In this document: positions 8,563 through 16,976 of the stretch, piece by piece
Position numbering within the stretch: position 1 is the stretch's first letter
How the letters are laid out: each line of letters starts with the position of its first letter
From: JBDIAG01 sp047974565
GTDB taxonomy: Bacteria > Actinomycetota > Actinomycetes > Actinomycetales > CAWJMD01
Assembly (NCBI GenBank): GCA_047974565.1
Contig: JBKECN010000034.1
Location: forward strand, 62,001-126,000
Length of the DNA: 64,000 nucleotides
Direction: 5' to 3'
Translations under genes and position numbers: made by a program
Notes under the pieces: model-generated
Database searches by the model: none
Seen by the model: the letters and a program-made list of their open reading frames with translations, nothing else
Told to the model about the DNA's origin: nothing

Positions 8563-10602
8563 CAAGAATCTGCCGAACTCGCCTTCGAGTACAAGTCTTC
8601 CCAGTTTTCGATACTCCTGCTCGACGGCCATCACCAGGTCCACCATGCTCACGGGCTGATCCTTGGCGGCGGCCAGGTAGGCGGCCGTGGTGGCGGCCGA
8701 GCGGATGTTCCCGCCGGCTAGGTCGAAGGACTCGGACAGGAATCCCAGGTCCACGTCGTCGGCCACCGGAAGCGGTCCGCTGAGCGTCACCTCCCATAGC
8801 CGGCGCCGCAACTGGGCGGTGGGCGAGGGGAAGTCGATGATGGCGTCGAGCCTGCGGGTGAAGGCCTCGTCGATGTTCGTGCGCAGATTGGTGGCCAGCA
8901 CGGCAAGGCCGTCGAAGGTCTCGAGTCTTTGCAGCAGGTAGGCACTTTCGATGTTGGCGTACCGGTCGTGCGCGTCACGCACCTCGGCCCGCTTGCCGAA
9001 GATGGCGTCCGCCTCGTCGAAGAAGAGCACCGCGTTGATGCCGCTGGCCTCGACGAAGATCCGCTCCAGATTCTTCTCGGTCTCCCCCACGTACTTGTCG
9101 ATCACGGTGGCCAGGTTGACCGTGTACAGGTCCAGTCCCAGGTCGCCGGCGATGACCTCGGCGGACATCGTCTTGCCGGTACCGGAGTCGCCGCCGAACA
9201 GGGCGGTGATGCCGCGACCGCGTCCACCACCGCGACGCATCCGCCACGAGCTCAGCACGGTGTGCCGATGCCGGGCGCGCGCGGTCAGCGCGTGCAGGGC
9301 CCGGGCCACCGTGGGCGCCAGCACGAGGTCGTCCCAGTCCACTCCGGGTTCGATCCGACGAGCGAGCCGCTCCAGACCTGAGGCGTTCTGGGTGCGTACC
9401 CCTCGGCGCAGGTCGTCGGCGGACACCGCTCGCCCCGCTGCGGCGGCGGACCGACGGGCTGCGGCCACCGCCAGAGGTACTTGGCCTGGCCCCAAGGTGA
9501 GGTGTCCGGTGAGGTCGGCCAGCGGAAGCTCGCTGTCACCCAGATGCTCTCGCCACACGGCGGCATGTTCCCCGGCGTCCAGGCTGACGGTGTCCACACT
9601 CAGTGGTGGCCGGGCCGACCACCGCGGATCCCAACTGCTGCGCCCGGTGAGCAGCACCCGCGTCGAGCCGTCGGTGAGTCGGCGCACCGCTGGAGGGTGA
9701 GTCATGGCCAGCGCCTCCACCGGGCCGGCGATGATGCCCGAGCCGGTCAGCAACACCTCCCGCACCGCCACCTCGACCAGCCGCGCCGGGTCCGGCGCCT
9801 CGGCCAGCCGGAGCAGATCGAGGGTGAGCCAGTCGTGTCCGGCGTCCGCCAAGGCTGCCGCCGCGACGGACATCCCGGTGGCCTGGTCCGACTCGCGAAG
9901 GTGCACCACCGGATGATCACCGCCGAGCACCACGGCGAGTTGGTCGGCCAGCGGGCACGGGTACGGCACCGTCGGCACGCGCAGGTCGAGGAGGTCCGGA
10001 TGCGGCCGGTGGTCACCCAGCAGATGCGCCGCAACGGTGTCGGGCACCCGCAGGCCGCGGGTGAGGAAGGGACGATCCTCGTCCTCGATCCGCAGCAGCC
10101 CGTTGCGCCGCAATGGCTCCGAGGCCGTGAAGCGGGCCCGGGCGGCCGCGGACATCGCCGAGTAGCCGAGCAGTTCCAGCGCCAGCCCGACCGTGGCCCG
10201 CCGCCTGCTGACATCGTCGTTGAGGTAACCGTAGAGCCGTTCGAAGCGGGCATCCAGGTCAGGGATCAGGGCGACCAGCAAGATGTTGACATCCAGCTCG
10301 CTGAGCGCGGCTGCCCGGGCCAGGCTACGCAGCCGGATCTCCAGGCCACACTCCTGCGCGGCATCGGCCGCGGCTTCGACTTCCGGGTCGGGGGTGAGCT
10401 CAGCGGCCGTGGTTGCCCGCCCGCTCAGCAGCCGGACGACCAACTCCTCGCTGACGTACAACCCACGGAAGGGGTCTTCGGCGGACGGATCCTCGGCCCG
10501 CCGGGAGTCCACGAGGGTACGAACGCGTTGCTCGACCTGCGCGAGCCGGCCGATGAGGTATCGGGCCGACTCACTGGGGTCAGACCCGGTGCCGACGGTC
10601 AA
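8548..10602 (-). CDS. eCIS AAA+ ATPase (Afp15-like)
   Basis: A 684-residue protein. The N-terminal ~430 residues are the winged-helix/DUF-like region usual for eCIS ATPases. The AAA+ domain follows: Walker A FGGDSGTGKTMSAEVI (about residue 470), Walker B VLFFDEADAIFGKRAEV, sensor 1 VLATNLRTNI and arginine finger region EAFTRRLDAIIDFP. eCIS ATPases of this type are needed for assembly, possibly for loading or for sheath priming, in the cytoplasm. Its ATG overlaps the DUF4255 stop (ATGA), so the two are coupled. The stop codon sits inside a 3 x 17-bp tandem repeat. Confidence 0.93.
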   Translation of the reverse strand: MTVGTGSDPSESARYLIGRLAQVEQRVRTLVDSRRAEDPSAEDPFRGLYVSEELVVRLLSGRATTAAELTPDPEVEAAADAAQECGLEIRLRSLARAAALSELDVNILLVALIPDLDARFERLYGYLNDDVSRRRATVGLALELLGYSAMSAAARARFTASEPLRRNGLLRIEDEDRPFLTRGLRVPDTVAAHLLGDHRPHPDLLDLRVPTVPYPCPLADQLAVVLGGDHPVVHLRESDQATGMSVAAAALADAGHDWLTLDLLRLAEAPDPARLVEVAVREVLLTGSGIIAGPVEALAMTHPPAVRRLTDGSTRVLLTGRSSWDPRWSARPPLSVDTVSLDAGEHAAVWREHLGDSELPLADLTGHLTLGPGQVPLAVAAARRSAAAAGRAVSADDLRRGVRTQNASGLERLARRIEPGVDWDDLVLAPTVARALHALTARARHRHTVLSSWRMRRGGGRGRGITALFGGDSGTGKTMSAEVIAGDLGLDLYTVNLATVIDKYVGETEKNLERIFVEASGINAVLFFDEADAIFGKRAEVRDAHDRYANIESAYLLQRLETFDGLAVLATNLRTNIDEAFTRRLDAIIDFPSPTAQLRRRLWEVTLSGPLPVADDVDLGFLSESFDLAGGNIRSAATTAAYLAAAKDQPVSMVDLVMAVEQEYRKLGRLVLEGEFGRFLELLG

Positions 10603-11363
10603 GGCGAGGACTTCCTTCGGCGGGAACGGGTTCGGGGCGTCCGGGAGGCTCCGGAGGGCTGCTTCGACGCCGGCTCACTCGCCGACCCCGACGAGCCTGG
10701 CCGGGCAGCCGGAAGGAAGGCACCCTCGCGGACCAGCCGTGCGACGTCCCCTCGCTGGTCTTGGACGGTGCTCCCGTCTGCCCCGGACATCAGCGGCCGG
10801 ACAGGTGCGCTGACCGGTGGCCCGGCCTGATAACTGCGGCCGGTGTCCACTGGTGCCGAGACCACTAGATCCAGTGAGGGTTTGAGTTCGCCGCCGAGTG
10901 CGGACCACACGTCGGCGAAACTACGGTCCTCGGGGGGCGGCAAGGCGATCGTCACTGGCACCGCGAGCCCCAGTGTGGCCAGCGAACCGCTCAGGTGCTC
11001 GGCCGGGATGGCATCGTGCCCCAGGAAGAGTTGCAGCAGGCTGGCCAGGAGTCGATGTTCGTCCTCGGGACGCTGCGTCCAAGCGGTGATCAGGTAGGAG
11101 AGCTTGAAGTGCCGGGCCGGCAGATGCCGGGCGATCACTCTGCCATCGCCGTACTCGTTGACCAGCCCGCGTTCGCGTCGCCGCAGGTCCTCGCGGATGT
11201 CATAGAGGTAGACGTCCACGGTGGGCGAACTCCGGCGAGCCGCCCACTCCTTGGTGGGCGCGTCGAAGACCACCTCCACATCGCGGGTCCCCCCGGCCCC
11301 CTCGATGAGAGACCGCAAGGCAGCGTCCACATCGGGAATCACCCCACCAGGGTGGGCGATCAC
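10599..11363 (-). CDS. DUF4255 (Pvc16/Afp16-type) tail terminator-like protein
   Basis: A 254-residue protein. The DUF4255 domain covers about residues 1-175: VIPDVDAALRSLIEG, PTVDVYLYDIREDLRRR, FKLSYLITAWTQRPEDEH, LLASLLQLFLGHDAIP and VTIALPPPEDRSFADVWSALGG. In Afp and PVC the equivalent protein caps the tail and sets sheath ending. The last ~70 residues are disordered and basic (RTRSRRRKSSP). First gene of the minus-strand eCIS transcript, with palindrome TGCCCTATCGGGCA about 50 bp upstream. Confidence 0.9.
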   Translation of the reverse strand: MIAHPGGVIPDVDAALRSLIEGAGGTRDVEVVFDAPTKEWAARRSSPTVDVYLYDIREDLRRRERGLVNEYGDGRVIARHLPARHFKLSYLITAWTQRPEDEHRLLASLLQLFLGHDAIPAEHLSGSLATLGLAVPVTIALPPPEDRSFADVWSALGGELKPSLDLVVSAPVDTGRSYQAGPPVSAPVRPLMSGADGSTVQDQRGDVARLVREGAFLPAARPGSSGSASEPASKQPSGASRTPRTRSRRRKSSP

Positions 11364-11410
11364 GGCCGAGCGGGGGTGCGAGACCGGGCGGGTACCGGGG
11401 CAGGCTTGGC

Positions 11411-11424
11411 TGCCCTATCGGGCA
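11411..11424. promoter_or_regulatory. Palindrome TGCCCTATCGGGCA in divergent eCIS promoter region
   Basis: Lies 48 bp before the DUF4255 start and 180 bp before the oppositely oriented FN3-SPOR gene, so one site could serve both directions. It matches the copies at 4487, 8453 and 19400; that at 4487 reads TGCCCGATCGGGCA, one base from the reverse complement of this site. The remainder of the 240-bp gap holds only the AGGAGG Shine-Dalgarno of the rightward gene (11591). Confidence 0.5.
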
Positions 11425-11603
11425 CCTCGAAGCCCCGTCACCGCGGAGTGTGGCAAGTAGCCTTACCCTCGTGGACGCCGCAGCCCGGTCTACCGACCGG
11501 CCGGGCGGTAGAGGTCGACCGGTCCGCGGGTGCGGGCGCGGCGAATCCCGCCCGGCCACCACGAGCCAGACGTCGCGGGCGGGCCCGCACAGGAGGTGGG
11601 CAG

Positions 11604-13196
11604 ATGACTGATCCGGTGGTGACCCTCAGCCCGGACACGGTCAGTGTGCCCACCGGTGGCCAGGCACGCGTCGTGGTGAGCATTACCAATCCGAGCCAGA
11701 TCGTGGAGGGCTACACCGTCGACGTGGTTGACGACCAGCCCCCCGGCGCCGGGCCGTCGGGGTGGGCGCAGGTGATGCTGGCCGATGACGCGGTGGCCAC
11801 CGATCGGTCGACCACCGTGTCGGTCTACCCCCAGCAGACCTGCGACGTGGTCGTGGTGTTCACCCCCGGCTCGGGGCCCCAGGTGCCGGGTGGCACCTTC
11901 GTCTTCGGGGTCCGGGTCATCTCCACCGTCAACCCCGAGGCGAGCGCGGTCGCCGAAGGCGAGGTCGAGGTCGGCCGGGTGCACGGTCTGTCCGCCAAAC
12001 TCTCCCCGGTCACCTCGACAGGCAGATGGCAGGGGCGCCACGTCCTGGAGATCTCCAACTGGGGCAACGCCCCTGCCCGGCTCAAGATCACCGCCTCGGA
12101 CCCTGACCAGGCGCTGGGGTATCTGATCCGCCCCGACATCGTCGAGGTGCCCTTGGGAGGCACGGCCACGGCCCGGGTCCAGGTGCGCACCAGATCCCCA
12201 CGGCTGCGTGGTGCCACCACCCGGCTGCCGTTCACGGTGGCCGGCGAACCGGATCCCCCGCTCGTCGAGCGCCAGCCGGGCCCACCCGGGGCACCCGACC
12301 CCAGCCGCCCTGTCGCCGACGGGGCCTTCACCCAGAAACCCATCCTGACCAAGACCGTGGTGGCGGTCATGTCACTCCTGCTTGTCGGTGGAATCGCCGG
12401 TGGGGCATACGCTTTCACTCGTCGTTCGGAGCCCGCCGCCCAAGGTGTGGACGGCACCGTGCCCGCGACGCCGGTTCTCTCACCGATCGCGGTGGCCGGG
12501 CCCGACTCGGTCACCGTCTCCTGGGAGGCGATCGATCGGGCCACCGGCTACGAACTGCTGCATGTCGCGCCGGGCTCCGACGCGGTGGCCGCGGTGGACA
12601 CGCTCGGCGCGGACATCCGCGCGCAGCAGGTCTCGGATCTGCAGCAGGGCACGCAGTACTGCTTCCAAATGCGCGCGATCCGGGACGAGTTGCGCAGCCC
12701 CCTGTCCGAACCAGCCTGTGCGACCACGACGATCACCGAGCAGACCCAGACGGCGACGTTGACCCCACCCGCGCAGAGCGAGGGCAGCGGCGAGCAGACC
12801 GCGGCTTCGGGTGGCGAAAACGGAGCCGAGACCGGCAGCGCCGGAGGTGGTGGCACGCAAGCAACGACGCCTTCGGCCGGGCAGGCTTTCCAGCCGGGCC
12901 AGACCGCTGCACTGGTCTACGTCAGGCCGGCCAACGCACCCTTGGCGCTGGAAGGGCTGCAGCAGTTGCAGGCGACGCTGGCGGCTCGCGACGTGCAGAC
13001 CTCGCTGCTCAACACTGACGACTACCCGGCGATCGCACCCCGTCTCGAGCCGAGTTGGGCGGTGTACCTCGGCCCGTTCGCGGACGCGGCCACCGCGACC
13101 TCCCAGTGTGCAGCCGTGCGCGACACCACCCCACCGATCGAAGACTGCCTGGTGGTGGTCCCGGTCCCCGCCCAAGCCGCGACCCCGGGGGGCTGA
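11604..13196 (+). CDS. Single-pass membrane protein with FN3 and SPOR domains
   Basis: A 530-residue protein. I chose ATG 11604 (MTDPVVTLSPDTVSVP) because AGGAGG lies 7 bases upstream; the open frame extends far further back without signals. Residues 1-230 form two Ig-like domains of the NEW3/CARDB kind (GGQARVVVSITNPSQ, PGGTFVFGVRVIST). A membrane helix follows (VVAVMSLLLVGGIAGGAYAF, about 250-270), then an FN3 domain (VTVSWEAIDRATGYELL), a Gln/Thr/Gly linker and a C-terminal SPOR-like domain (TAALVYVRPANAPLALEGL through ASWAVYLGPFADAATA-like positions). SPOR domains bind denuded peptidoglycan. Placed divergently from the eCIS operon, it may anchor the injection device at the envelope or act as an exit portal (inference). 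Confidence 0.8.
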   Translation: MTDPVVTLSPDTVSVPTGGQARVVVSITNPSQIVEGYTVDVVDDQPPGAGPSGWAQVMLADDAVATDRSTTVSVYPQQTCDVVVVFTPGSGPQVPGGTFVFGVRVISTVNPEASAVAEGEVEVGRVHGLSAKLSPVTSTGRWQGRHVLEISNWGNAPARLKITASDPDQALGYLIRPDIVEVPLGGTATARVQVRTRSPRLRGATTRLPFTVAGEPDPPLVERQPGPPGAPDPSRPVADGAFTQKPILTKTVVAVMSLLLVGGIAGGAYAFTRRSEPAAQGVDGTVPATPVLSPIAVAGPDSVTVSWEAIDRATGYELLHVAPGSDAVAAVDTLGADIRAQQVSDLQQGTQYCFQMRAIRDELRSPLSEPACATTTITEQTQTATLTPPAQSEGSGEQTAASGGENGAETGSAGGGGTQATTPSAGQAFQPGQTAALVYVRPANAPLALEGLQQLQATLAARDVQTSLLNTDDYPAIAPRLEPSWAVYLGPFADAATATSQCAAVRDTTPPIEDCLVVVPVPAQAATPGG

Positions 13197-13311
13197 TCTG
13201 CCCGGGCGACGACGCGCTCCAGGCCGACCCGCCGCACCGAGGGTGGCAACCCGCGGCAGGCCTGCACCCACCCGGAGGGCCGCGCCGGGCTCGGGTCGGC
13301 CGGTTCGCACG

Positions 13312-14583
13312 TCAGGCCTCTCCGGGTCGCTGCCACAACGACACCTCCGAGACCGAGACGGTTTGCCCGGCGGGCAGATTCGCACGATCGTCGGTGGGCG
13401 GATAGACGCTGGCCACCCCGATGAACAGGTCGGTGACCGGCGCACCGAAGTCGACGTCGAAGACCTGTTCGGTAGCCTCCGGTGTCGTCGTCAACTCCAC
13501 GCAGTCGCCACCCTCGGTGGCGACGAACATCGTGGCGGGCAGTTGCGCCAGCGGCCTGCGGGACGGGTCGGTGAGTCCGGTGACGATCCGCACCTGGCGC
13601 ACCTGGGCGGGCGGCATCCTCAGGTGCAGCATCGCCGCACCGTCCGAGCGGCCGCATTCGCCGGTCGCGGTGGATCGGGTCCAGGGGGTCGTCCACGCCG
13701 TCTCGGCGGACCCGTCGATCGCCGCGGCCGCCGCTGCGTCGTCATCGCCTGTGGCAGGCGGTTCGACCGTGACCCTCAGGCCCGGCACGGGGACGAGGTC
13801 ACCGCGCAGTTCATGCCACCAGCGGGAAGCGGTGTCGACCGGATTGGAGCGCAGTGCGGCCACGCTCCCCCCGACCAGGATCACCAGCAATGCGGCCAGT
13901 GCCCGGCGGCGCCATCGCACCAACCGCGGCAGGCTGCGCCGGTAGGCCCGCCGGGCGGCGGACTCCTGCGGGTCGGTGAACCGTGCCGAGAATCGTTGCC
14001 ACCAGGTGCGCGGCGGCGCGGGGGGCCGCGCTGTCGTGTCGGTGCGGGTCGAGGCGCCCAGCGGCGTGCCGCATTTGGCGCACAGCCGCAGGGAGGGCGG
14101 GTTGGCGCGTCCGCAGCGCGGGCAGGTCGGCTGGACGGTGGCATCCCCGTCGCCACCCGGGTGCACCCGGTCTCGACTGAGTGCCCGGTCTTGACCGGGC
14201 GCCGGTACGTGGCTGCGCGCCGACGATCCGGCCGCGCCGGGGGTGGTCGCCTGCTCGGCGGTGGTGGCCACTGGCGGCACCGGGGAGGTGGATTCGCCCC
14301 GTCGGTCGGGCCCCAGCGGGCCGGATGGTCGCGGTGCTCGACCCGCCGTCTCGCCACCCGGCCCGACCTGCCTGGCTCCGGGGTGACCGGCAGGGGGCTG
14401 GGTGCGCCCGGCGATCGGTCCAGCCGGGCTCGGGGGAATCACCCGCGGCGTGTTCGCCGCCGGATCGGTGGTCGCCGATCCCGCAGCGGGGGCGGCGTCC
14501 CACCCCAGATAGGTGCCGCACTGCAGGCAGAACTCCGAACCTGCCGGGTTACGTTCACCGCATTCCTGGCATGTGTCCTCGAT
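13312..14583 (-). CDS. Zinc-ribbon membrane protein with discoidin-like extracellular domain; possible AUC start
   Basis: The secure part starts at GTG 14442 (376 residues). The same frame continues upstream and encodes a first zinc ribbon, CQECGERNPAGSEFCLQCG, ending at an ATC codon (14583-14581) that sits 6 bases after a perfect AGGAGG; no ATG, GTG or TTG lies before the stop at about 14644. I therefore list the ATC as the likely start (423 residues). Next come a Pro-rich linker, a second ribbon CPRCGRANPPSLRLCAKCG, a basic stretch, one membrane helix (ALAALLVILVGGSVAAL) and an outer domain with IDGSAETAWTT and MPPAQVRQVRIVTG, typical of discoidin-like folds. Convergent with the FN3-SPOR gene. 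Role unknown. Confidence 0.7.
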   Translation of the reverse strand: MEDTCQECGERNPAGSEFCLQCGTYLGWDAAPAAGSATTDPAANTPRVIPPSPAGPIAGRTQPPAGHPGARQVGPGGETAGRAPRPSGPLGPDRRGESTSPVPPVATTAEQATTPGAAGSSARSHVPAPGQDRALSRDRVHPGGDGDATVQPTCPRCGRANPPSLRLCAKCGTPLGASTRTDTTARPPAPPRTWWQRFSARFTDPQESAARRAYRRSLPRLVRWRRRALAALLVILVGGSVAALRSNPVDTASRWWHELRGDLVPVPGLRVTVEPPATGDDDAAAAAAIDGSAETAWTTPWTRSTATGECGRSDGAAMLHLRMPPAQVRQVRIVTGLTDPSRRPLAQLPATMFVATEGGDCVELTTTPEATEQVFDVDFGAPVTDLFIGVASVYPPTDDRANLPAGQTVSVSEVSLWQRPGEA

Positions 14584-14684
14584 GGCGCACCTCCTGCCGG
14601 CCTGACGGGCCGGAGTCTGCCCGAACCTCCCCCGTTGAGACCATTATGGTCACCCGAGCGCACATCGGCGGCTGGAGATACCCG

Positions 14685-16976
14685 GTGAGGGAATGCGAGA
14701 ACTGCGGGCACCGCGAGGAGGTCGGCGCAGAGTTCTGCTCGGCCTGCGGTGAGTTCCTCCGGTGGTCGGAGTCCGGCGAGCACCCCGAGCCTGTCACGCA
14801 GGGCACGGAGGATGACCTGTGGGCCAGGCTTTCGAGCCGGCCCGGGCTGCGGCCGGCCGGTGACGACGATGGCGCCAGTCCGCCCCCTTCCACGGACCCG
14901 GCCTCCCCGGCGGATCCCGAAAGGTCGAACCTGCCGGCGGACGCACCCAGCGAGCCTGACCTGCCATCCGTGCCGGACGCACCGACCGAGCCTGGCCCGC
15001 CAACCGCGCCGATCGCGTCCCCCCTCTCTGACCCACCCACCAGGGCGAGCGTGTCGGACGAACAGGGTGCGCCGGGTACATCGATTGAGGCCGGCTTTCT
15101 GCTGAGCGAGATGCTGGCCACCATCGACCGGGGACGCGCGCTGGCCACCCACTGCGATCGGGTCGACCTCACCGGCGCTCTCGAACAGGTCCGGGCCAGG
15201 CTCACCGACGCCCGCGCCACCGTGGTGATTCTCGGCGAGTTCAAGCGCGGGAAGTCGACCCTGATCAACGCCCTCCTGGGCACCGCGATCTGCCCGGTCG
15301 ATGCCGACGTCGTCACCAGCCTGCCCACCCTGATCTCACACGGCCCCAACCTGCAACTCCTCGGGCACGGCGTCGACCCCGACACCGACGAGCCCTTCAG
15401 CCGCACCCTCGACGTGGCCGCCCTGCCCAGCGTGGTGGCCAACCCGGCCGGCCCGCCGGTGGGCTATCAGTCGGTGGAGGTCTTCCTCCCGCATCGGTTG
15501 CTGCGCACCGGACTTCGACTGGTCGACACCCCAGGGGTGGGTGGACTGGAGTCCAGCCACGGCCAACTCGCCCTCGGCATGCTGAGCATCGCCGACGGCG
15601 TCGTCTTCGTCACCGATGCCTCCCAGGAGCTCACTGCCCCAGAGCTGGAGTATCTGCGGCTGGTGACCGAGCGCTGCCCGCGCACTCTTGTTGTCGTGAC
15701 GAAAACGGACCTGCATCCGAGCTGGCGCCGGATCGTCGAGTTCGATGCCGAGCACCTGGGCAACGCCGGGCTTGACCTGCCCATCGTCCCGGTCTCCTCC
15801 TTCCTGCGGCTCAGAGCACTGTCGGACCCCACGAGCACCCGCCGCGACGGCGCCGGGTGCCTCGACCATCGCGACCTGGACCCGCGGGATCTGGAGGCGG
15901 AATCCGGCTTCACAGAACTGGTTTCGGCGATAGCCGGCAGTATCGTGCGACCTGCCACCCAGCGCGCCGCGGCCACGGCGGCGCAGGAGGTGGACCAGGT
16001 TCTGGGCCGACTGGATGCGCAGAACCACGCCGAGCGCACGGTGATCGAGAACTCCGATCAGGCACCGGCCGTGCTCACCCGGCTGCGCGCGGATTCCCGG
16101 GCCGCCCAGGTTCTAAGCACTCCCTCGGCCTCCTGGCAGCAGACCCTGGCAGATGGTGTGGCCGACCTCGTGGCCGATGTCGACCACGACCTGCACGAGC
16201 GGATGCGGGGGGTGATCCGCGATGTGGAGTCGATAATCGACGAAGGCGATCCGCGCGACCATTGGCAGGACACCGAGGCCTGGCTCAAGGCCCAGGTGGC
16301 CAAGGTAGCGGTGGACAATCGAGATCTGCTGCTGGCCAGGGCCGATGAGTTGACCGCCGTGGTCGCCGAGCGGTTCGAACTGGACGCCGGCCGGGGTTTC
16401 GAGGCACGCCTGCACAGCATCCGGGACCCGCAGTCCGGCCTGCCTCAGATCGGCAGCCTGGGAACGACCGGGCCGGGACGGCTGGCCTCGATCATGGTGG
16501 CCGCCCAGGGAACCCTGTATGTGCCGATGGTGGTGTTCAGCGTGCTCAGCGGAGTCGGGTGGGTCGCGGTGGGGGCGGCCGTGGCGGTCGGTCTGGGTCT
16601 GGGCATCGGTCAGAAGGTGATCCGGGATGAGGCCGGCCGCGCCCGAGACGCCCGTCGCCAGCAGGCCAAGTCGGTGGCCAGACGCTATATCGACGATGTG
16701 GCTTTCGTCCTGACCAAGGACACCCGCGACGCTCTGCGCGCCACCCAGCGGAGGCTGCGGGAGGACTTCACCACCAGGGCACACCTGCTGGCCACATCCG
16801 CTCAGCTCACGCTGTCGGCGGCCGAGCGGGCAGCAGCGATGTCCGCCTCCGACGCGGCCCAGCGGAGTCGCGAACTTGATTCCACAGCAACCACTCTGGA
16901 GGAACTGCGGCACGGTGCTCGACGGGCGGCAGCCGCTCCCGGGGGCGACGACGGGCAAGTCGAGGCCGATGGTTGA
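14685..16976 (+). CDS. Dynamin-like GTPase with N-terminal zinc ribbon
   Basis: A 763-residue protein counted from GTG 14685 (RECENCGHREEV), which has a GGAGA box upstream; ATG 14646 in frame is the alternative. Domains: zinc ribbon CENCG...CSACG (1-25), Pro/Asp-rich linker to about 125, GTPase with G1 GEFKRGKSTLINALLG, G3 LVDTPGVGGLESS and G4 VVTKTDLH, a helical stalk, a hydrophobic hairpin MVVFSVLSGVGWVAVGAAVAV (about 620-650) and a C-terminal coiled region. This is the layout of bacterial dynamin-like proteins, which remodel or bridge membranes with GTP. Its stop overlaps the start of a second GTPase gene, forming a dynamin pair. Confidence 0.88.
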   Translation: MRECENCGHREEVGAEFCSACGEFLRWSESGEHPEPVTQGTEDDLWARLSSRPGLRPAGDDDGASPPPSTDPASPADPERSNLPADAPSEPDLPSVPDAPTEPGPPTAPIASPLSDPPTRASVSDEQGAPGTSIEAGFLLSEMLATIDRGRALATHCDRVDLTGALEQVRARLTDARATVVILGEFKRGKSTLINALLGTAICPVDADVVTSLPTLISHGPNLQLLGHGVDPDTDEPFSRTLDVAALPSVVANPAGPPVGYQSVEVFLPHRLLRTGLRLVDTPGVGGLESSHGQLALGMLSIADGVVFVTDASQELTAPELEYLRLVTERCPRTLVVVTKTDLHPSWRRIVEFDAEHLGNAGLDLPIVPVSSFLRLRALSDPTSTRRDGAGCLDHRDLDPRDLEAESGFTELVSAIAGSIVRPATQRAAATAAQEVDQVLGRLDAQNHAERTVIENSDQAPAVLTRLRADSRAAQVLSTPSASWQQTLADGVADLVADVDHDLHERMRGVIRDVESIIDEGDPRDHWQDTEAWLKAQVAKVAVDNRDLLLARADELTAVVAERFELDAGRGFEARLHSIRDPQSGLPQIGSLGTTGPGRLASIMVAAQGTLYVPMVVFSVLSGVGWVAVGAAVAVGLGLGIGQKVIRDEAGRARDARRQQAKSVARRYIDDVAFVLTKDTRDALRATQRRLREDFTTRAHLLATSAQLTLSAAERAAAMSASDAAQRSRELDSTATTLEELRHGARRAAAAPGGDDGQVEADG

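Noticed and set aside
13373..13385. TGCCC-N3-GGGCA inside the zinc-ribbon membrane protein gene
   Set aside because: Spacing is 3 not 4 and it lies in coding sequence (PAGQT codons); treated as chance match to the eCIS palindrome.
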